Source of the DNA: Methylomonas methanica
Lineage (GTDB): Bacteria; Pseudomonadota; Gammaproteobacteria; Methylococcales; Methylomonadaceae
Direction of reading: 5' to 3'
NCBI GenBank assembly: GCA_001644045.1
Contig: LUUF01000019.1
Coordinates: 62,001-126,000, forward strand
DNA length: 64,000 bases
Position numbers and translations under genes: made by a program. The notes under the pieces are model-generated. The model was not told where the DNA came from. It saw nothing but the letters and a program-made list of their open reading frames with translations, and did no database searches. Shown here piece by piece: positions 44,050-52,625 of this stretch; the first letter of the stretch is position 1; each line of letters opens with the position of its first letter.

Positions 44050-46632
44050 ATGACTCGCGTAACCCTAAATCGTTTCTTACAACAGATCAGCCATTGGCTG
44101 CCGGTGTTGTTATTTGCTTGCGCGCTTTACATCGTCCATAAGCAATTAGCCGTTCATGATCTGAGCGACATCCTGGCAACGCTGAAAACCACACCGATGC
44201 CTATCGTATTTGCAGCTTTGCTGCTCACGGTGATCAACTACCTGGTGTTGGCCGGTTATGACTGGCTGGCATTACGCTTCACAGGCCATAGCCAAATTCC
44301 GCTGCGGAAGATGATCCCAGCGGCTTTATTGAGTTACGCCATCAGCAATAACACCGGTCATGCCTGGGCCGCGGGCGGCTCGATCCGCTATCGGTTTTAT
44401 TCCAAATGGGGCGTACCGGGTTGGGATATTTTAAAAATCTCCTTGTTCCAGGCGGTCACCTATCTGCTCGGCGCACTGAGCTTGGGCCTGGTGGGCAGCT
44501 TGATATTGCCCCACTATTTATCCAGCACTATTCAAGAACCAACTGCCATTCATTGGGTCAGTCTGATTTGCGCGATTAGCTTGCTAGCATATTGGGGCGG
44601 GGTTTTTCTGTGGCGTAAGCCATTATTAATTAAAGGTTTCGAGTTACACCTGCCCTCGCCGTCGATGGCTTTCTGGCAAACCCTGGTCGCCAGCATCGAC
44701 GTGGTGTTGTCGTCACTCGTGTTGTGGGTGCTGTTGCTGAATCAGGTCGATATCGATTTCGGCGCCTTCCTGGTGGTGTTCGTGGTAGCCCAGGTGATGG
44801 GTGTGATTAGCCAGGTGCCCGGCGGCATAGGCGTGTTTGAAAGCGCATTTCTGTGGCTGATGGCAGACATGGAAGCAATGGATCAGCATCTGGTTCTGAT
44901 CAGCGCCTTGTTGTTGTACCGAGTGATTTACTACTTCGTACCCCTGCTGCTGGCCGGTGTCGGTTTGCTGGGTTACGAGATCTACAGCCGGCGTTCCCTG
45001 CTTTCCGAAAGTAGTCAGCTGATCGGCAAGGTTCTGACTGCGATCGTACCGCAACTTTACTCCCTATTGCTGCTGGTTGCCGGCGGCGTATTGATCGTTT
45101 CCGGCTCCATTCCCGCCAACTCGGAAGCCATGGCTTGGCTAAGCGATATGATTGCGCTACCTGTCGTCGAGTTTTCGCATCTGGCCGGCAGTTTGATCGG
45201 CTTATTGCTGCTGTTTTTGGCGCGAGGCATTTGGCTGCGAATCGATGCGGCGTGGTTCGGCAGCCTGATACTGTTGGGACTGGGGATAATCGCCTCCGTG
45301 CTCAAGGGCTTCGATTGGCGGGAAGCGCTGGTATTATCAATGATCATGCTGTTGTTATTGCCGACGCGTAGCCACTTCCAACGCCGCTCGTCGCTGCTGC
45401 GCATGTCCTTTTCCGCCTCCTGGATAGCCACCATCGTGATGGTGCTGGCAGGTTCGACCTGGCTAGGATTTTTCGCCCATCGCGATGTCGAATACGCCCA
45501 TGAGTTATGGTGGCAGTTTTCCTATGAAGACGATGCACCAAGATTCTTGAGGGCCTTGTTGTTAATGACGGTGGTGAGCGTGTCTTATGGACTTTCGCGT
45601 TTACTCAACGTTGCACCGCCGGAGGATTTGCAAACGCCCTCGGCGGAAGAAATCAGCGAAGTAAGGGAGCTACTGACTCACTGCGAGGATACTCATGGCT
45701 TTCTGGCTTTACTTGCCGACAAGTATTTGCTGTGGAACCCACAACGCAGTGCATTCATCATGTACGCAACCACCGACCAATTCTGGGTGGCGATGGGCGA
45801 TCCCATCGGCGAACCGTCCGCTATTGAAAATCTGCTTTGGGAGTTTTACGAGCAAGCCAATCTGCATGGCGCCAAAGCGGTGTTCTATCAAGCCGGCCCC
45901 AGCTTGTTACCCTACTATTTGGATTTGGGCATGTCCCTGTTCAAGCTTGGCGAGGAAGCGCGGGTGGATCTGACTACTTTCAGCTTGCAAGGCAAACAAC
46001 GCGACTCCCAGCGCAGCGCCCGCAATAAATTCGGCAAATTGGACTATCAATTTGAAATTCTCACCGGCGATGAGGTCGAGACGGCATTGCCGACCTTACG
46101 ACAAATCTCCGATGCCTGGCTGGCGCATAAAAACACCCGCGAAAAAGGTTTTTCGCTAGGCTTTTTTGCCGAAGAGTATTTGCGCCACACCGATGTCGCC
46201 GTCATCAAGGCCCCATCGGGACAAATCAAAGCCTTTGCAAATCTCTGGCAAACCGCAAATCGGCAAGAGTTATCTATCGACCTGATGCGCTACGATCAGG
46301 ACAGTCCGAATGGCATTATGGACTTCCTATTTGCCGAGTTGATGTTGTGGGGCAAGGCGGAAAATTACCGCTGGTTTTCGCTGGGAATGGCGCCGCTGGC
46401 CGGTCTGGAACGCCGTCCCCTGGCACCGCTGTGGCATAAAATCGGCACCACCATTTTCGATTTGGGCGATCACTTTTACAATTTCGAAGGGCTTTACGAA
46501 TACAAGGCTAAATTTGCCCCAACCTGGCAACCCCGTTACTTGGCGGCGCCGGCGGGTATCTCGCTACCTTTTATTTTAATGGTCGTCACCCGCCTGATTT
46601 CCGGCGGATGGCAAGGTATTTTTAGCAAGTAA
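44050..46632 (+). CDS. mprF: bifunctional lysylphosphatidylglycerol synthase/flippase MprF
   Basis: Transfers lysine from lysyl-tRNA to phosphatidylglycerol and flips the product to the outer leaflet, raising resistance to cationic peptides and acid. The 860 residues have an N-terminal flippase with about 14 helices (to residue 500; SRQVPGGIGVFES-type segment VISQVPGGIGVFESAFLW near 255-270) and a C-terminal soluble synthase of DUF2156/GNAT type (FIMYATTDQFWVAMGDPIGEPS; SIDLMRYDQDSPNGIMDFLFAELM; WFSLGMAPLAGLE). Amino-acid specificity (Lys or Ala) cannot be settled by eye. It pairs with the VirJ-type hydrolase upstream. Confidence 0.95.
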   Translation: MTRVTLNRFLQQISHWLPVLLFACALYIVHKQLAVHDLSDILATLKTTPMPIVFAALLLTVINYLVLAGYDWLALRFTGHSQIPLRKMIPAALLSYAISNNTGHAWAAGGSIRYRFYSKWGVPGWDILKISLFQAVTYLLGALSLGLVGSLILPHYLSSTIQEPTAIHWVSLICAISLLAYWGGVFLWRKPLLIKGFELHLPSPSMAFWQTLVASIDVVLSSLVLWVLLLNQVDIDFGAFLVVFVVAQVMGVISQVPGGIGVFESAFLWLMADMEAMDQHLVLISALLLYRVIYYFVPLLLAGVGLLGYEIYSRRSLLSESSQLIGKVLTAIVPQLYSLLLLVAGGVLIVSGSIPANSEAMAWLSDMIALPVVEFSHLAGSLIGLLLLFLARGIWLRIDAAWFGSLILLGLGIIASVLKGFDWREALVLSMIMLLLLPTRSHFQRRSSLLRMSFSASWIATIVMVLAGSTWLGFFAHRDVEYAHELWWQFSYEDDAPRFLRALLLMTVVSVSYGLSRLLNVAPPEDLQTPSAEEISEVRELLTHCEDTHGFLALLADKYLLWNPQRSAFIMYATTDQFWVAMGDPIGEPSAIENLLWEFYEQANLHGAKAVFYQAGPSLLPYYLDLGMSLFKLGEEARVDLTTFSLQGKQRDSQRSARNKFGKLDYQFEILTGDEVETALPTLRQISDAWLAHKNTREKGFSLGFFAEEYLRHTDVAVIKAPSGQIKAFANLWQTANRQELSIDLMRYDQDSPNGIMDFLFAELMLWGKAENYRWFSLGMAPLAGLERRPLAPLWHKIGTTIFDLGDHFYNFEGLYEYKAKFAPTWQPRYLAAPAGISLPFILMVVTRLISGGWQGIFSK

Positions 46633-46707
46633 GCGTTTAATTAATGCCCTTGCCCATAGTCACAACGGGCCTGACATCCGAGTAACTAGAAACACCAAGG
46701 AGTCTCA

Positions 46708-47736
46708 ATGCAATTCTCTCCTCACAGACGCTACCTATGTATTTGCCTGCTATTGCTGGCAAGCCCCGCGATTGCTGTGGCCGAACCAAGCCTGGAAATC
46801 GGCAAGGGTGAGCGCCTGCTGGTATTGGCCCCGCATCCCGACGACGAAACGCTGAGTTCGGCCGGTCTGATCCAGCAGGTATTGCAACAGGGCGGCAGCG
46901 TGCGCTCTACGGTAGTGACATCCGGCGATGCTTACGTCGGTGCGGTGATGCTGGATAGCGGCAAACGCAACCCGTCGGCGGCGGATTATCTGGACTTTGG
47001 TGAGAAACGTCTGGAAGAATCGCGCCGCGCCGCCGAAATTTTGGGCAAGGGCTTCGTGCATCTGGATTTATTGGGGTTCTCGGACGGCAGCATTTACTCG
47101 GCGCTGGTATCGCATTGGCGACGCAATAATCCGATGCGCTCCGAATTCACCGGCTTCGACCACGTACCCTACCGGCAAGCGGAAGATCACGGTTTTGCCC
47201 AGGATGGACAGGATTTGCTGAACGAACTGGTCGCTATTCTGCAAGATACCAAACCCACGATCATCGCCTTCCCGGATGTGATGGAAAACGACTCAGACCA
47301 TGCCGGGTTGGGCATGTTTACGTTACTGGCCGTGCATAACTGGCTATTGCAAAACCCGACGCAGCGCCCGCAACCGAAATTACTAGCCTATTTGATTCAT
47401 TGGCAACACGGCTGGCCAACCGGCTCCAACTGGGGCATAGCGCAGGATTGGAGCGATCAACCGCTGTTATTGCCGCCCGATTTGCCGCTACGCGGCCATA
47501 GCCGCGCTTGCATCAATCTCTCGCCCGCGCAAATCAACTTAAAACGGGCAGCCCTGGCCGAATACAAAACCCAGCAACGCATCATGGGCGACTTTTTGTC
47601 GGCCTTCGTGCGCAGCAGCGAATGCTTTACCCAGCTTAAACCCCGCGACGGCAAGCGTATCGAACAGGTTCTGGAACATTGGCGGCAGGTGCGCAAGGCA
47701 TTTGATAATCACCCGCTGAGCCGGCGTAAAATTTGA
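46708..47736 (+). CDS. secreted PIG-L family deacetylase
   Basis: Zinc-dependent N-deacetylase fold of 342 residues with a signal peptide ending near AVAEP (residue 27). The metal motif APHPDDETLSSAG lies at 41-53, with a second metal histidine expected in the later SDHAGLG segment near 195. SVRSTVVTSGDAYVG and KRLEESRRAAEILG are typical. It is preceded by AGGAG and follows mprF by 75 bp on the same strand. Periplasmic members may act on sugars of the envelope; the substrate is unknown. Secretion is notable since many PIG-L proteins are cytoplasmic. Confidence 0.85.
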   Translation: MQFSPHRRYLCICLLLLASPAIAVAEPSLEIGKGERLLVLAPHPDDETLSSAGLIQQVLQQGGSVRSTVVTSGDAYVGAVMLDSGKRNPSAADYLDFGEKRLEESRRAAEILGKGFVHLDLLGFSDGSIYSALVSHWRRNNPMRSEFTGFDHVPYRQAEDHGFAQDGQDLLNELVAILQDTKPTIIAFPDVMENDSDHAGLGMFTLLAVHNWLLQNPTQRPQPKLLAYLIHWQHGWPTGSNWGIAQDWSDQPLLLPPDLPLRGHSRACINLSPAQINLKRAALAEYKTQQRIMGDFLSAFVRSSECFTQLKPRDGKRIEQVLEHWRQVRKAFDNHPLSRRKI

Positions 47737-47889
47737 CATGGCAGCTATCCCAACCGCAATGTCATGCTTCTTATATGCAAGTGTCGTCATGCCTGCAGGA
47801 CGTGGGCATCCAGTGCCAGGGATGGTAGCGTCAAGCTTTCCTTGCAGTCTGGCTTTTCGCTTGGCCGTAACCCATTTGAGGATTAAAGC

Positions 47890-49314
47890 ATGCTAAAACT
47901 TCTGTTACGTCCGGTCATTTTCGTCACGATAGTGATGAGCATTCTGGTGATTGGCGAGCTGCTGGCCATCGGCCGCCTGACCTGGCGCAATCATCAACGC
48001 ATTCAGACCATAGAAACCGACATCGGCAAAGGCCATCACCTGGAAGAAACGATTTTCGAATTGCTGGAGCTGCAATCGCAATTGGCATTGCACCGCAGCA
48101 ACCCCAGCCTTGCCGCCGAGCAGATCAACGAAATTCAGGATAGGCTGCTGGATTTACTGCAGACGCACAATAAAAGTGCCGAATTTGTAGTCGCGGTCGA
48201 TCTGAACATCTTGCAAACCAAATTCGCCGCCGCCAGCAACGGCGACCCGCAAGCGCTGATCGACTCGGTGAATATGATCCGTCAGGTATTGGATAGGCAG
48301 ACCAACGAAGAAGAAAAAATGTTGATCAATGTCGAAGACGATAGCCGCCTGGAGCTGCAACTGGCGGTGGTGCTGCCCTTGCTGCTGTTTTGGCTGGGCC
48401 ATTACTTTTTCCGCAATAACGTGCTGGAGCCTTTGGACGCGCTGCGCGATCTGCTGTCCGGACTGGCGGAAGGCGTCAAGCAGCCCATAACGCGCGAGAC
48501 GGCCGACCCGGTCCTGCGCGATCTGTTCGACCGTTACAATAATCTGGTCGATCATTTGATCGAACTGGAACAGGAGCATCTGCACTACACCAATCGCCTG
48601 GAGCAACAGGTACGGCAAACCAGTCACGCCCTGCTGGAACAAAGCCAGCGTCTGGCCAAAGCCGAGCGTTTGGCGGCCTTGACCGAAATGGCGGCCAGCA
48701 CCGCGCACGAATTGCGCAATCCGTTGGCTATTATCCAGGTCGCGCTGGAGAACTTGTTGTCGGAATCGACCGACCCGGATCTGCGCCAACGCATCGGCCT
48801 GCTGCACAGCGAAGTACAAAGACTGACCAGCCATCTCAACGACCTGCTCAGCTCCGCGCGGCATAGCAGCAAAATTGCCCAACCGACCGACGTCAACGCC
48901 GTGGTCAACGACTTGATCACGCTGTTCAAATATCAGGCTACCGATAACATCCGCTTTGCGGTGCACGGCAAAGCGGATACTTCGGTCATGTTGCCGGAGA
49001 TCGAATTTCGGCAAGCGCTGTTAAACCTGTTGCAAAACGCGGTGCAGGCAATCGGCACCCGCAACGGCAGTGTGGAAGTCGATATTGCGCAAAACGACCA
49101 GCAGCTATCGGTGAGTGTGATTGACAGCGGCGACGGCTTTGGTGAAGAGTTTTTGCGGCAAGGCATCCGCCCCTTCGTCAGCCTGAAGGAAAAAGGCAGC
49201 GGTTTGGGGCTGGTAATGGTGCAACGTTTTGCCAAGGACCTCAGCGGTCAGCTGAAACTGGACAACGATGCCGCCGGCCACGGCCGGGTAACCCTGACTT
49301 TACCAATGACTTAA
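47890..49314 (+). CDS. membrane sensor histidine kinase
   Basis: A 474-residue kinase with an N-terminal helix (residues 7-28, VIFVTIVMSILVIGELLAIG), a helical periplasmic sensor of about 120 residues, a second helix (LAVVLPLLLFWLGHYFF near 157-173), a HAMP-like stretch, and the kinase core: TAHELRNPLAIIQVALENLL with the phosphoacceptor His, NLLQNAVQAIG (N box), VIDSGDGFG and GSGLGLVMVQ (G boxes). It precedes a sigma-54 response regulator by 91 bp, together forming an NtrY/ZraS-like pair. A signal related to the envelope is plausible given the upstream lipid genes, but not shown. Confidence 0.92.
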   Translation: MLKLLLRPVIFVTIVMSILVIGELLAIGRLTWRNHQRIQTIETDIGKGHHLEETIFELLELQSQLALHRSNPSLAAEQINEIQDRLLDLLQTHNKSAEFVVAVDLNILQTKFAAASNGDPQALIDSVNMIRQVLDRQTNEEEKMLINVEDDSRLELQLAVVLPLLLFWLGHYFFRNNVLEPLDALRDLLSGLAEGVKQPITRETADPVLRDLFDRYNNLVDHLIELEQEHLHYTNRLEQQVRQTSHALLEQSQRLAKAERLAALTEMAASTAHELRNPLAIIQVALENLLSESTDPDLRQRIGLLHSEVQRLTSHLNDLLSSARHSSKIAQPTDVNAVVNDLITLFKYQATDNIRFAVHGKADTSVMLPEIEFRQALLNLLQNAVQAIGTRNGSVEVDIAQNDQQLSVSVIDSGDGFGEEFLRQGIRPFVSLKEKGSGLGLVMVQRFAKDLSGQLKLDNDAAGHGRVTLTLPMT

Positions 49315-49405
49315 ATCAAGAATAACCCCAGACCAAATCCAGCGACTGCCCGGCTAATGCCGGCCAATCGAATACAATGCTGTAACCCGAACAGAAGCCC
49401 ATACC

Positions 49406-50800
49406 ATGATGCCCAACACGCTGTTAATTATCGAAGACGAAACCCTGCTGGCCTCCGAACTGGCGCGCTATTTCGGCAAGGGCGGCTGGGAAGTCAGCAT
49501 CGCCCATACCCTGCAACAAGCCGAACAATATCTGTGCGGACAAACCCTGGACCCCTTGGTGGTGCTGTCCGACATGAATTTGCCGGACGGCAACGCGCTG
49601 GATTTGCTGGAAAAACTCAAACCGGAGATCGGCAGCAGCGAATGGGTATTTTTAACCGGCTACGGCAGCGTCACCGATTCGGTGCGCGCGGTACGGCTGG
49701 GCGCTTACGACTTTATCGAAAAGCCCTGCTCGCTGGACCGTCTGAATCTATTGGTGGAAGGGGCCGCCCGCAGCGCCCGCGCCCAGCGACGCCTGGAACA
49801 GCAAACCGCCACGCAAAACCACCAATACGGCATCGACAGTCTGATCGGCTCCAGCCCGGCCATGTCTCAGTTGCGGGCGATGCTGAAACAAATCGCCAAT
49901 GTGCCCTTCTCCAGCCTGATCGTCAGCGGCGAAACCGGCACCGGCAAAGGTATGATCGCCCGCATCCTGCATTATTCCGGCAGTCGCGCCGCTGCGCCGC
50001 TGGTGGAAATCAACTGCGCCGCGCTACCGCGTGAACTATTGGAGGCCGAATTGTTCGGCTACGAAGCTGGCGCCTTTACCGGCGCGAAAAAACGCCATCG
50101 CGGCCTGTTCGAACAGGCCCATACCGGCACGCTGTTTCTGGATGAAATCGGCGAAATGGATCTGGATTTGCAAAGCAAGCTGTTAAAAGCCGTGGAAGAT
50201 TTACGTATCCGCCGGGTGGGCGGCGAAGCGGAAATCAGTATCGACGTACAAATCATCGCCGCCACCAATCTGGACCTGGTGGAAAAAGTCGCCGAAGGCG
50301 CGTTCCGCCGCGATCTCTATCATCGTTTGAACGTGATCAACATACGCATGCCGGCCTTGCGCGAACACAAGCAAGACCTGGAACAACTGGTGCCGCAATT
50401 CATCGCCGAATGCAATCGCAAATCGGCCAAGGCCGTCAATCACATTCCGGAACAAGCCTGGCAGGCACTGAAAAGTTACGATTGGCCGGGCAATATCCGC
50501 GAACTGCACAACGTATTGGAACGCTGCGTGTTGTTGTCCAACGATCACAACTTGCCGGTGGAATGGCTGCAGCTACAAGCCCCGCAAGCCGCCGCCACCC
50601 ATAACGCCAAGGTCAATCAAGAAGGTGTGTTCATTCCGCTGGACGGCAGCATCAGCCTACACGAAATGGAGAAATTCATTATCCAGGAAGCCCTGAACCG
50701 CAACGACGCCAACGTCACCGGCGCGGCCCGCATGCTGGGTACCACCCGGGAAACCCTGCGCTACCGGGTGCAGAAGTATCATTTGAAATGTAAATTTTAA
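49406..50800 (+). CDS. sigma-54-dependent response regulator
   Basis: A 464-residue activator with a receiver domain (LLIIEDETLLASELARYF; phosphoacceptor Asp in VVLSDMNLPDG near 55), an AAA+ domain with Walker A GETGTGKG, the sigma-54 contact loop GAFTGAKKR, and FLDEIGEMD, and a Fis-type C-terminal helix-turn-helix (VTGAARMLGTTRETLRYRVQKYHL). It partners the kinase upstream. Because it activates sigma-54 promoters, it is a candidate regulator for the carbon and metal operons in this window, as is NtrC. Confidence 0.93.
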   Translation: MMPNTLLIIEDETLLASELARYFGKGGWEVSIAHTLQQAEQYLCGQTLDPLVVLSDMNLPDGNALDLLEKLKPEIGSSEWVFLTGYGSVTDSVRAVRLGAYDFIEKPCSLDRLNLLVEGAARSARAQRRLEQQTATQNHQYGIDSLIGSSPAMSQLRAMLKQIANVPFSSLIVSGETGTGKGMIARILHYSGSRAAAPLVEINCAALPRELLEAELFGYEAGAFTGAKKRHRGLFEQAHTGTLFLDEIGEMDLDLQSKLLKAVEDLRIRRVGGEAEISIDVQIIAATNLDLVEKVAEGAFRRDLYHRLNVINIRMPALREHKQDLEQLVPQFIAECNRKSAKAVNHIPEQAWQALKSYDWPGNIRELHNVLERCVLLSNDHNLPVEWLQLQAPQAAATHNAKVNQEGVFIPLDGSISLHEMEKFIIQEALNRNDANVTGAARMLGTTRETLRYRVQKYHLKCKF

Positions 50801-51005
50801 GAGGCGTTGGCCGGTAGCCGGGATTACTTTATTGCGGACAAAAAAATGCGCCCTGACCGCCCGAAGAACTTCGACCAACCAGAGCGCCACGTCCACACAT
50901 GAGAACAGATAGGAGTAACAACACAACCTAAGTATTGCAAGGTTGATGCCAAATAGCCGAAACCTTGATTTTGCTGGATTTGTGATGTTAACAACCAATA
51001 AAAGA

Positions 51006-51034
51006 CCGGTAGATTTGCACCAGATGCAACCGGA
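51006..51034. repeat. palindrome in the gap after the response regulator
   Basis: CCGGT...TTGCA-CCAGA-TGCAA-CCGG forms a hairpin with a four-base left-arm interruption. It is the only structure I see between 50801 and 51119; no gene is supported in that stretch. Confidence 0.35.
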
Positions 51035-51119
51035 ATTTGTCTGAAATGCACCAGGATGGCTCAGATAAAGAGCGCTTTTGAACAGCCGACATAACCCACC
51101 GTGGATGATTGTGCCCGAG

Positions 51120-51608
51120 AACCGCAGCGTTCTACAAAATTTGTCGGTCGTTCTCGTTCAGAGCTCGGCGATTGCACAAAATTACTCAAACGTTCGAGCT
51201 CGCCGCGAGAATGCCCGAGCTATTTTGGAGAATGGTCGAGAAAATAGCTCGGCCGTTTTACCAGCGAACTGCATCGTTCTACAAACTTTGTCGGATGTTC
51301 CCGTTCGAAGCTCGGCCATTGCACAAAATTACTCCAACGCTCGAGCTCGCCGGGAGAATGCCCGAGTTATTTTGGAGAATGATCGAGAAAATAGCTCGGC
51401 CGTTTTACCAGCAAACTACATCGTTCTACAAAATTTGTCGGCTGTTCTCGTTCGGAGCTCGGCGATTGCACAAAATTACTCCAACGCTCGAGCTCGCAGT
51501 GAGAACGCCCGAGTTATTTTGGAGAACGGCCGAGAAAATAGCTCGCCCGCTTCGCCAGCGAACCGCATTGTTCTACAAAATTTGTCGGACGTTTTAATTC
51601 GAAATTAG
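51120..51608. repeat. 147-bp tandem repeat, 3.3 copies
   Basis: Units at 51120-51266, 51267-51413 and 51414-51560, with a partial fourth to 51608, share the anchor GTTCTACAAA near their starts at exactly 147-bp steps (51129, 51276, 51423, 51570). Each has about 10 % changes from the next. Within each unit CCGAGCTATTTT and AAAATAGCTCGG form a hairpin (51215-51252 in unit 1), perfect in unit 1 and nearly so in 2 and 3. Because 147 is a multiple of three, two forward frames stay open by construction; substitutions are not concentrated at synonymous sites in either, so I treat the array as noncoding. Confidence 0.85.
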
Positions 51609-51648
51609 GCCAATTTCTAAAATACACCTAGTTATTCCTAACCACCTT

Positions 51649-51932
51649 GCGATCGGGATGGTTTTCGTCCCCTATGCCGCGCCGAGCACCGGAGATTTTG
51701 GCGAGAACAGCTCGTAAGGGGAGCGGCAGGGATGCCGCTCGTTTTCGGAGGGCTAGGACAGCCCTTCCGAAAACCCTCGCCAAAATCTTCGGCGCGCAGG
51801 AGAAAAGCGGCATTTGGGGTGGCCTTTTCTTTGGATACTTTCTTTTGGCCAAACAAAAGAAAGTATCGCGGTTGTCGGTCCGCGAACCGACATTAAAACC
51901 AGCCGTCGCGTTAGCGACACATAAAACCAATC
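51649..51932 (+). repeat. multi-hairpin repeat element, copy 1
   Basis: First of three direct copies of a structured intergenic element. An outer stem GATTTTGGCGAG (51694-51705) / CTCGCCAAAATC (51776-51787) encloses two hairpins: GAGCGGC-AGGGAT-GCCGCTC (51721-51740) and GTTTTCGGAGGGCT...AGCCCTTCCGAAAAC (51741-51774). Downstream are GATACTTTCTTTTG/CAAAAGAAAGTATC (51834-51867), a TGTCGGT/ACCGACA stem (51871-51892) and GTCGC/GCGAC (51905-51918). Copies 2 and 3 keep the shape with different bases. Orientation is arbitrary. Confidence 0.85.
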
Positions 51933-51976
51933 ACCGCGTGGGCACAAAAAGCCGTGCCCACCCTACTTGGCTACCG

Positions 51977-52240
51977 CGCAATCGGGATGGTTTTCGTCCC
52001 GCATGCCGCGCCGAGCACCGGAGCTTTTGAACGGATCAGCCCGAAGGGGCGCCGCAGGGATGCGGCGCGTTGACGAAGGGGCAGGAAGCCCCTTTCGGCA
52101 ACCCCGTTCAAAAGCGAGGAGCGCAGGGAACAAGCGGCATCCGGGTGTCTTTTCTTTTGGATACTTTTCTTTGGACAAGCAAAGAAAAGTATCTCGGCTG
52201 TCGGGCCGGGACCGACAATAAAATAAGTCGCGGTTCAAGC
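51977..52240 (+). repeat. multi-hairpin repeat element, copy 2
   Basis: Outer stem GCTTTTGAACGG (52023-52034) / CCGTTCAAAAGC (52104-52115), inner hairpins GCGCCGC-AGGGAT-GCGGCGC (52049-52068) and GTTGACGAAGGGGC...GCCCCTTTCGGCAAC (52069-52102). The later stem here reads GATACTTTTCTTTG/CAAAGAAAAGTATC, differing from copies 1 and 3 on both arms in step. Flanking sequence beyond the element is unique. Confidence 0.85.
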
Positions 52241-52289
52241 ATGCGTACGATTACGCTACCGCTAATCTACGCGGATTACACCAGCTACC

Positions 52290-52574
52290 GTGGAATTGGG
52301 ATGGTTTTCTCCCCGTATGCTGCGCCGAGCACCGGAGCTTTTGAACGGATCGGCCCGTTAGGGGCGCCGCAGGGATGCGGCGCGTTGACGAAGGGGCAGG
52401 AAGCCCCTTTCGGCAACCCCGTTCAAAAGCGAGGAGCGCAGGAAATAAGCGGCATCCGGGTGGCTTTTTCTTTGGATACTTTCTTTTGGCCAAACAAAAG
52501 AAAGTATCGCGGTTGTCGGTCCGCGAACCGACATTAAAACCAGCCGTCGCGTTAGCGACACAAGACACGAAAGC
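52290..52574 (+). repeat. multi-hairpin repeat element, copy 3
   Basis: The left half equals copy 2 (outer stem 52337-52348 / 52419-52430), while the right half from the GATACTTTCTTTTGG stem through GTCGCGTTAGCGAC equals copy 1. It is therefore a mosaic of the two variants, as expected if copies recombine or convert one another. Confidence 0.85.
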
Positions 52575-52625
52575 CTATTAACCGCGTGGGTAGTGGAGTC
52601 GGGTTAATTCATTAATTGGGTGCTA

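Noticed and set aside
48154-49014. 286-residue open frame antisense to the histidine kinase
   Set aside because: It lies fully inside a confidently identified kinase gene; its composition is that of a shadow frame in GC-rich DNA.
51078-51608. Open frame of 176 residues built from 49-residue repeats, and a second overlapping one at 51109-51597
   Set aside because: Both frames are open only because the tandem unit is 147 bp; substitutions between units do not favour synonymous sites in either frame, starts are poor, and the sequence folds into hairpins.
51120-51608. Possible CRISPR array
   Set aside because: The units are 147 bp contiguous tandem copies with no unique spacers, and no cas gene is present.
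51647-52537. Several open frames of 60-155 residues on both strands in the multi-hairpin repeats
   Set aside because: They arise from the repeated, palindromic sequence itself; paired-arm covariation explains conservation better than coding.
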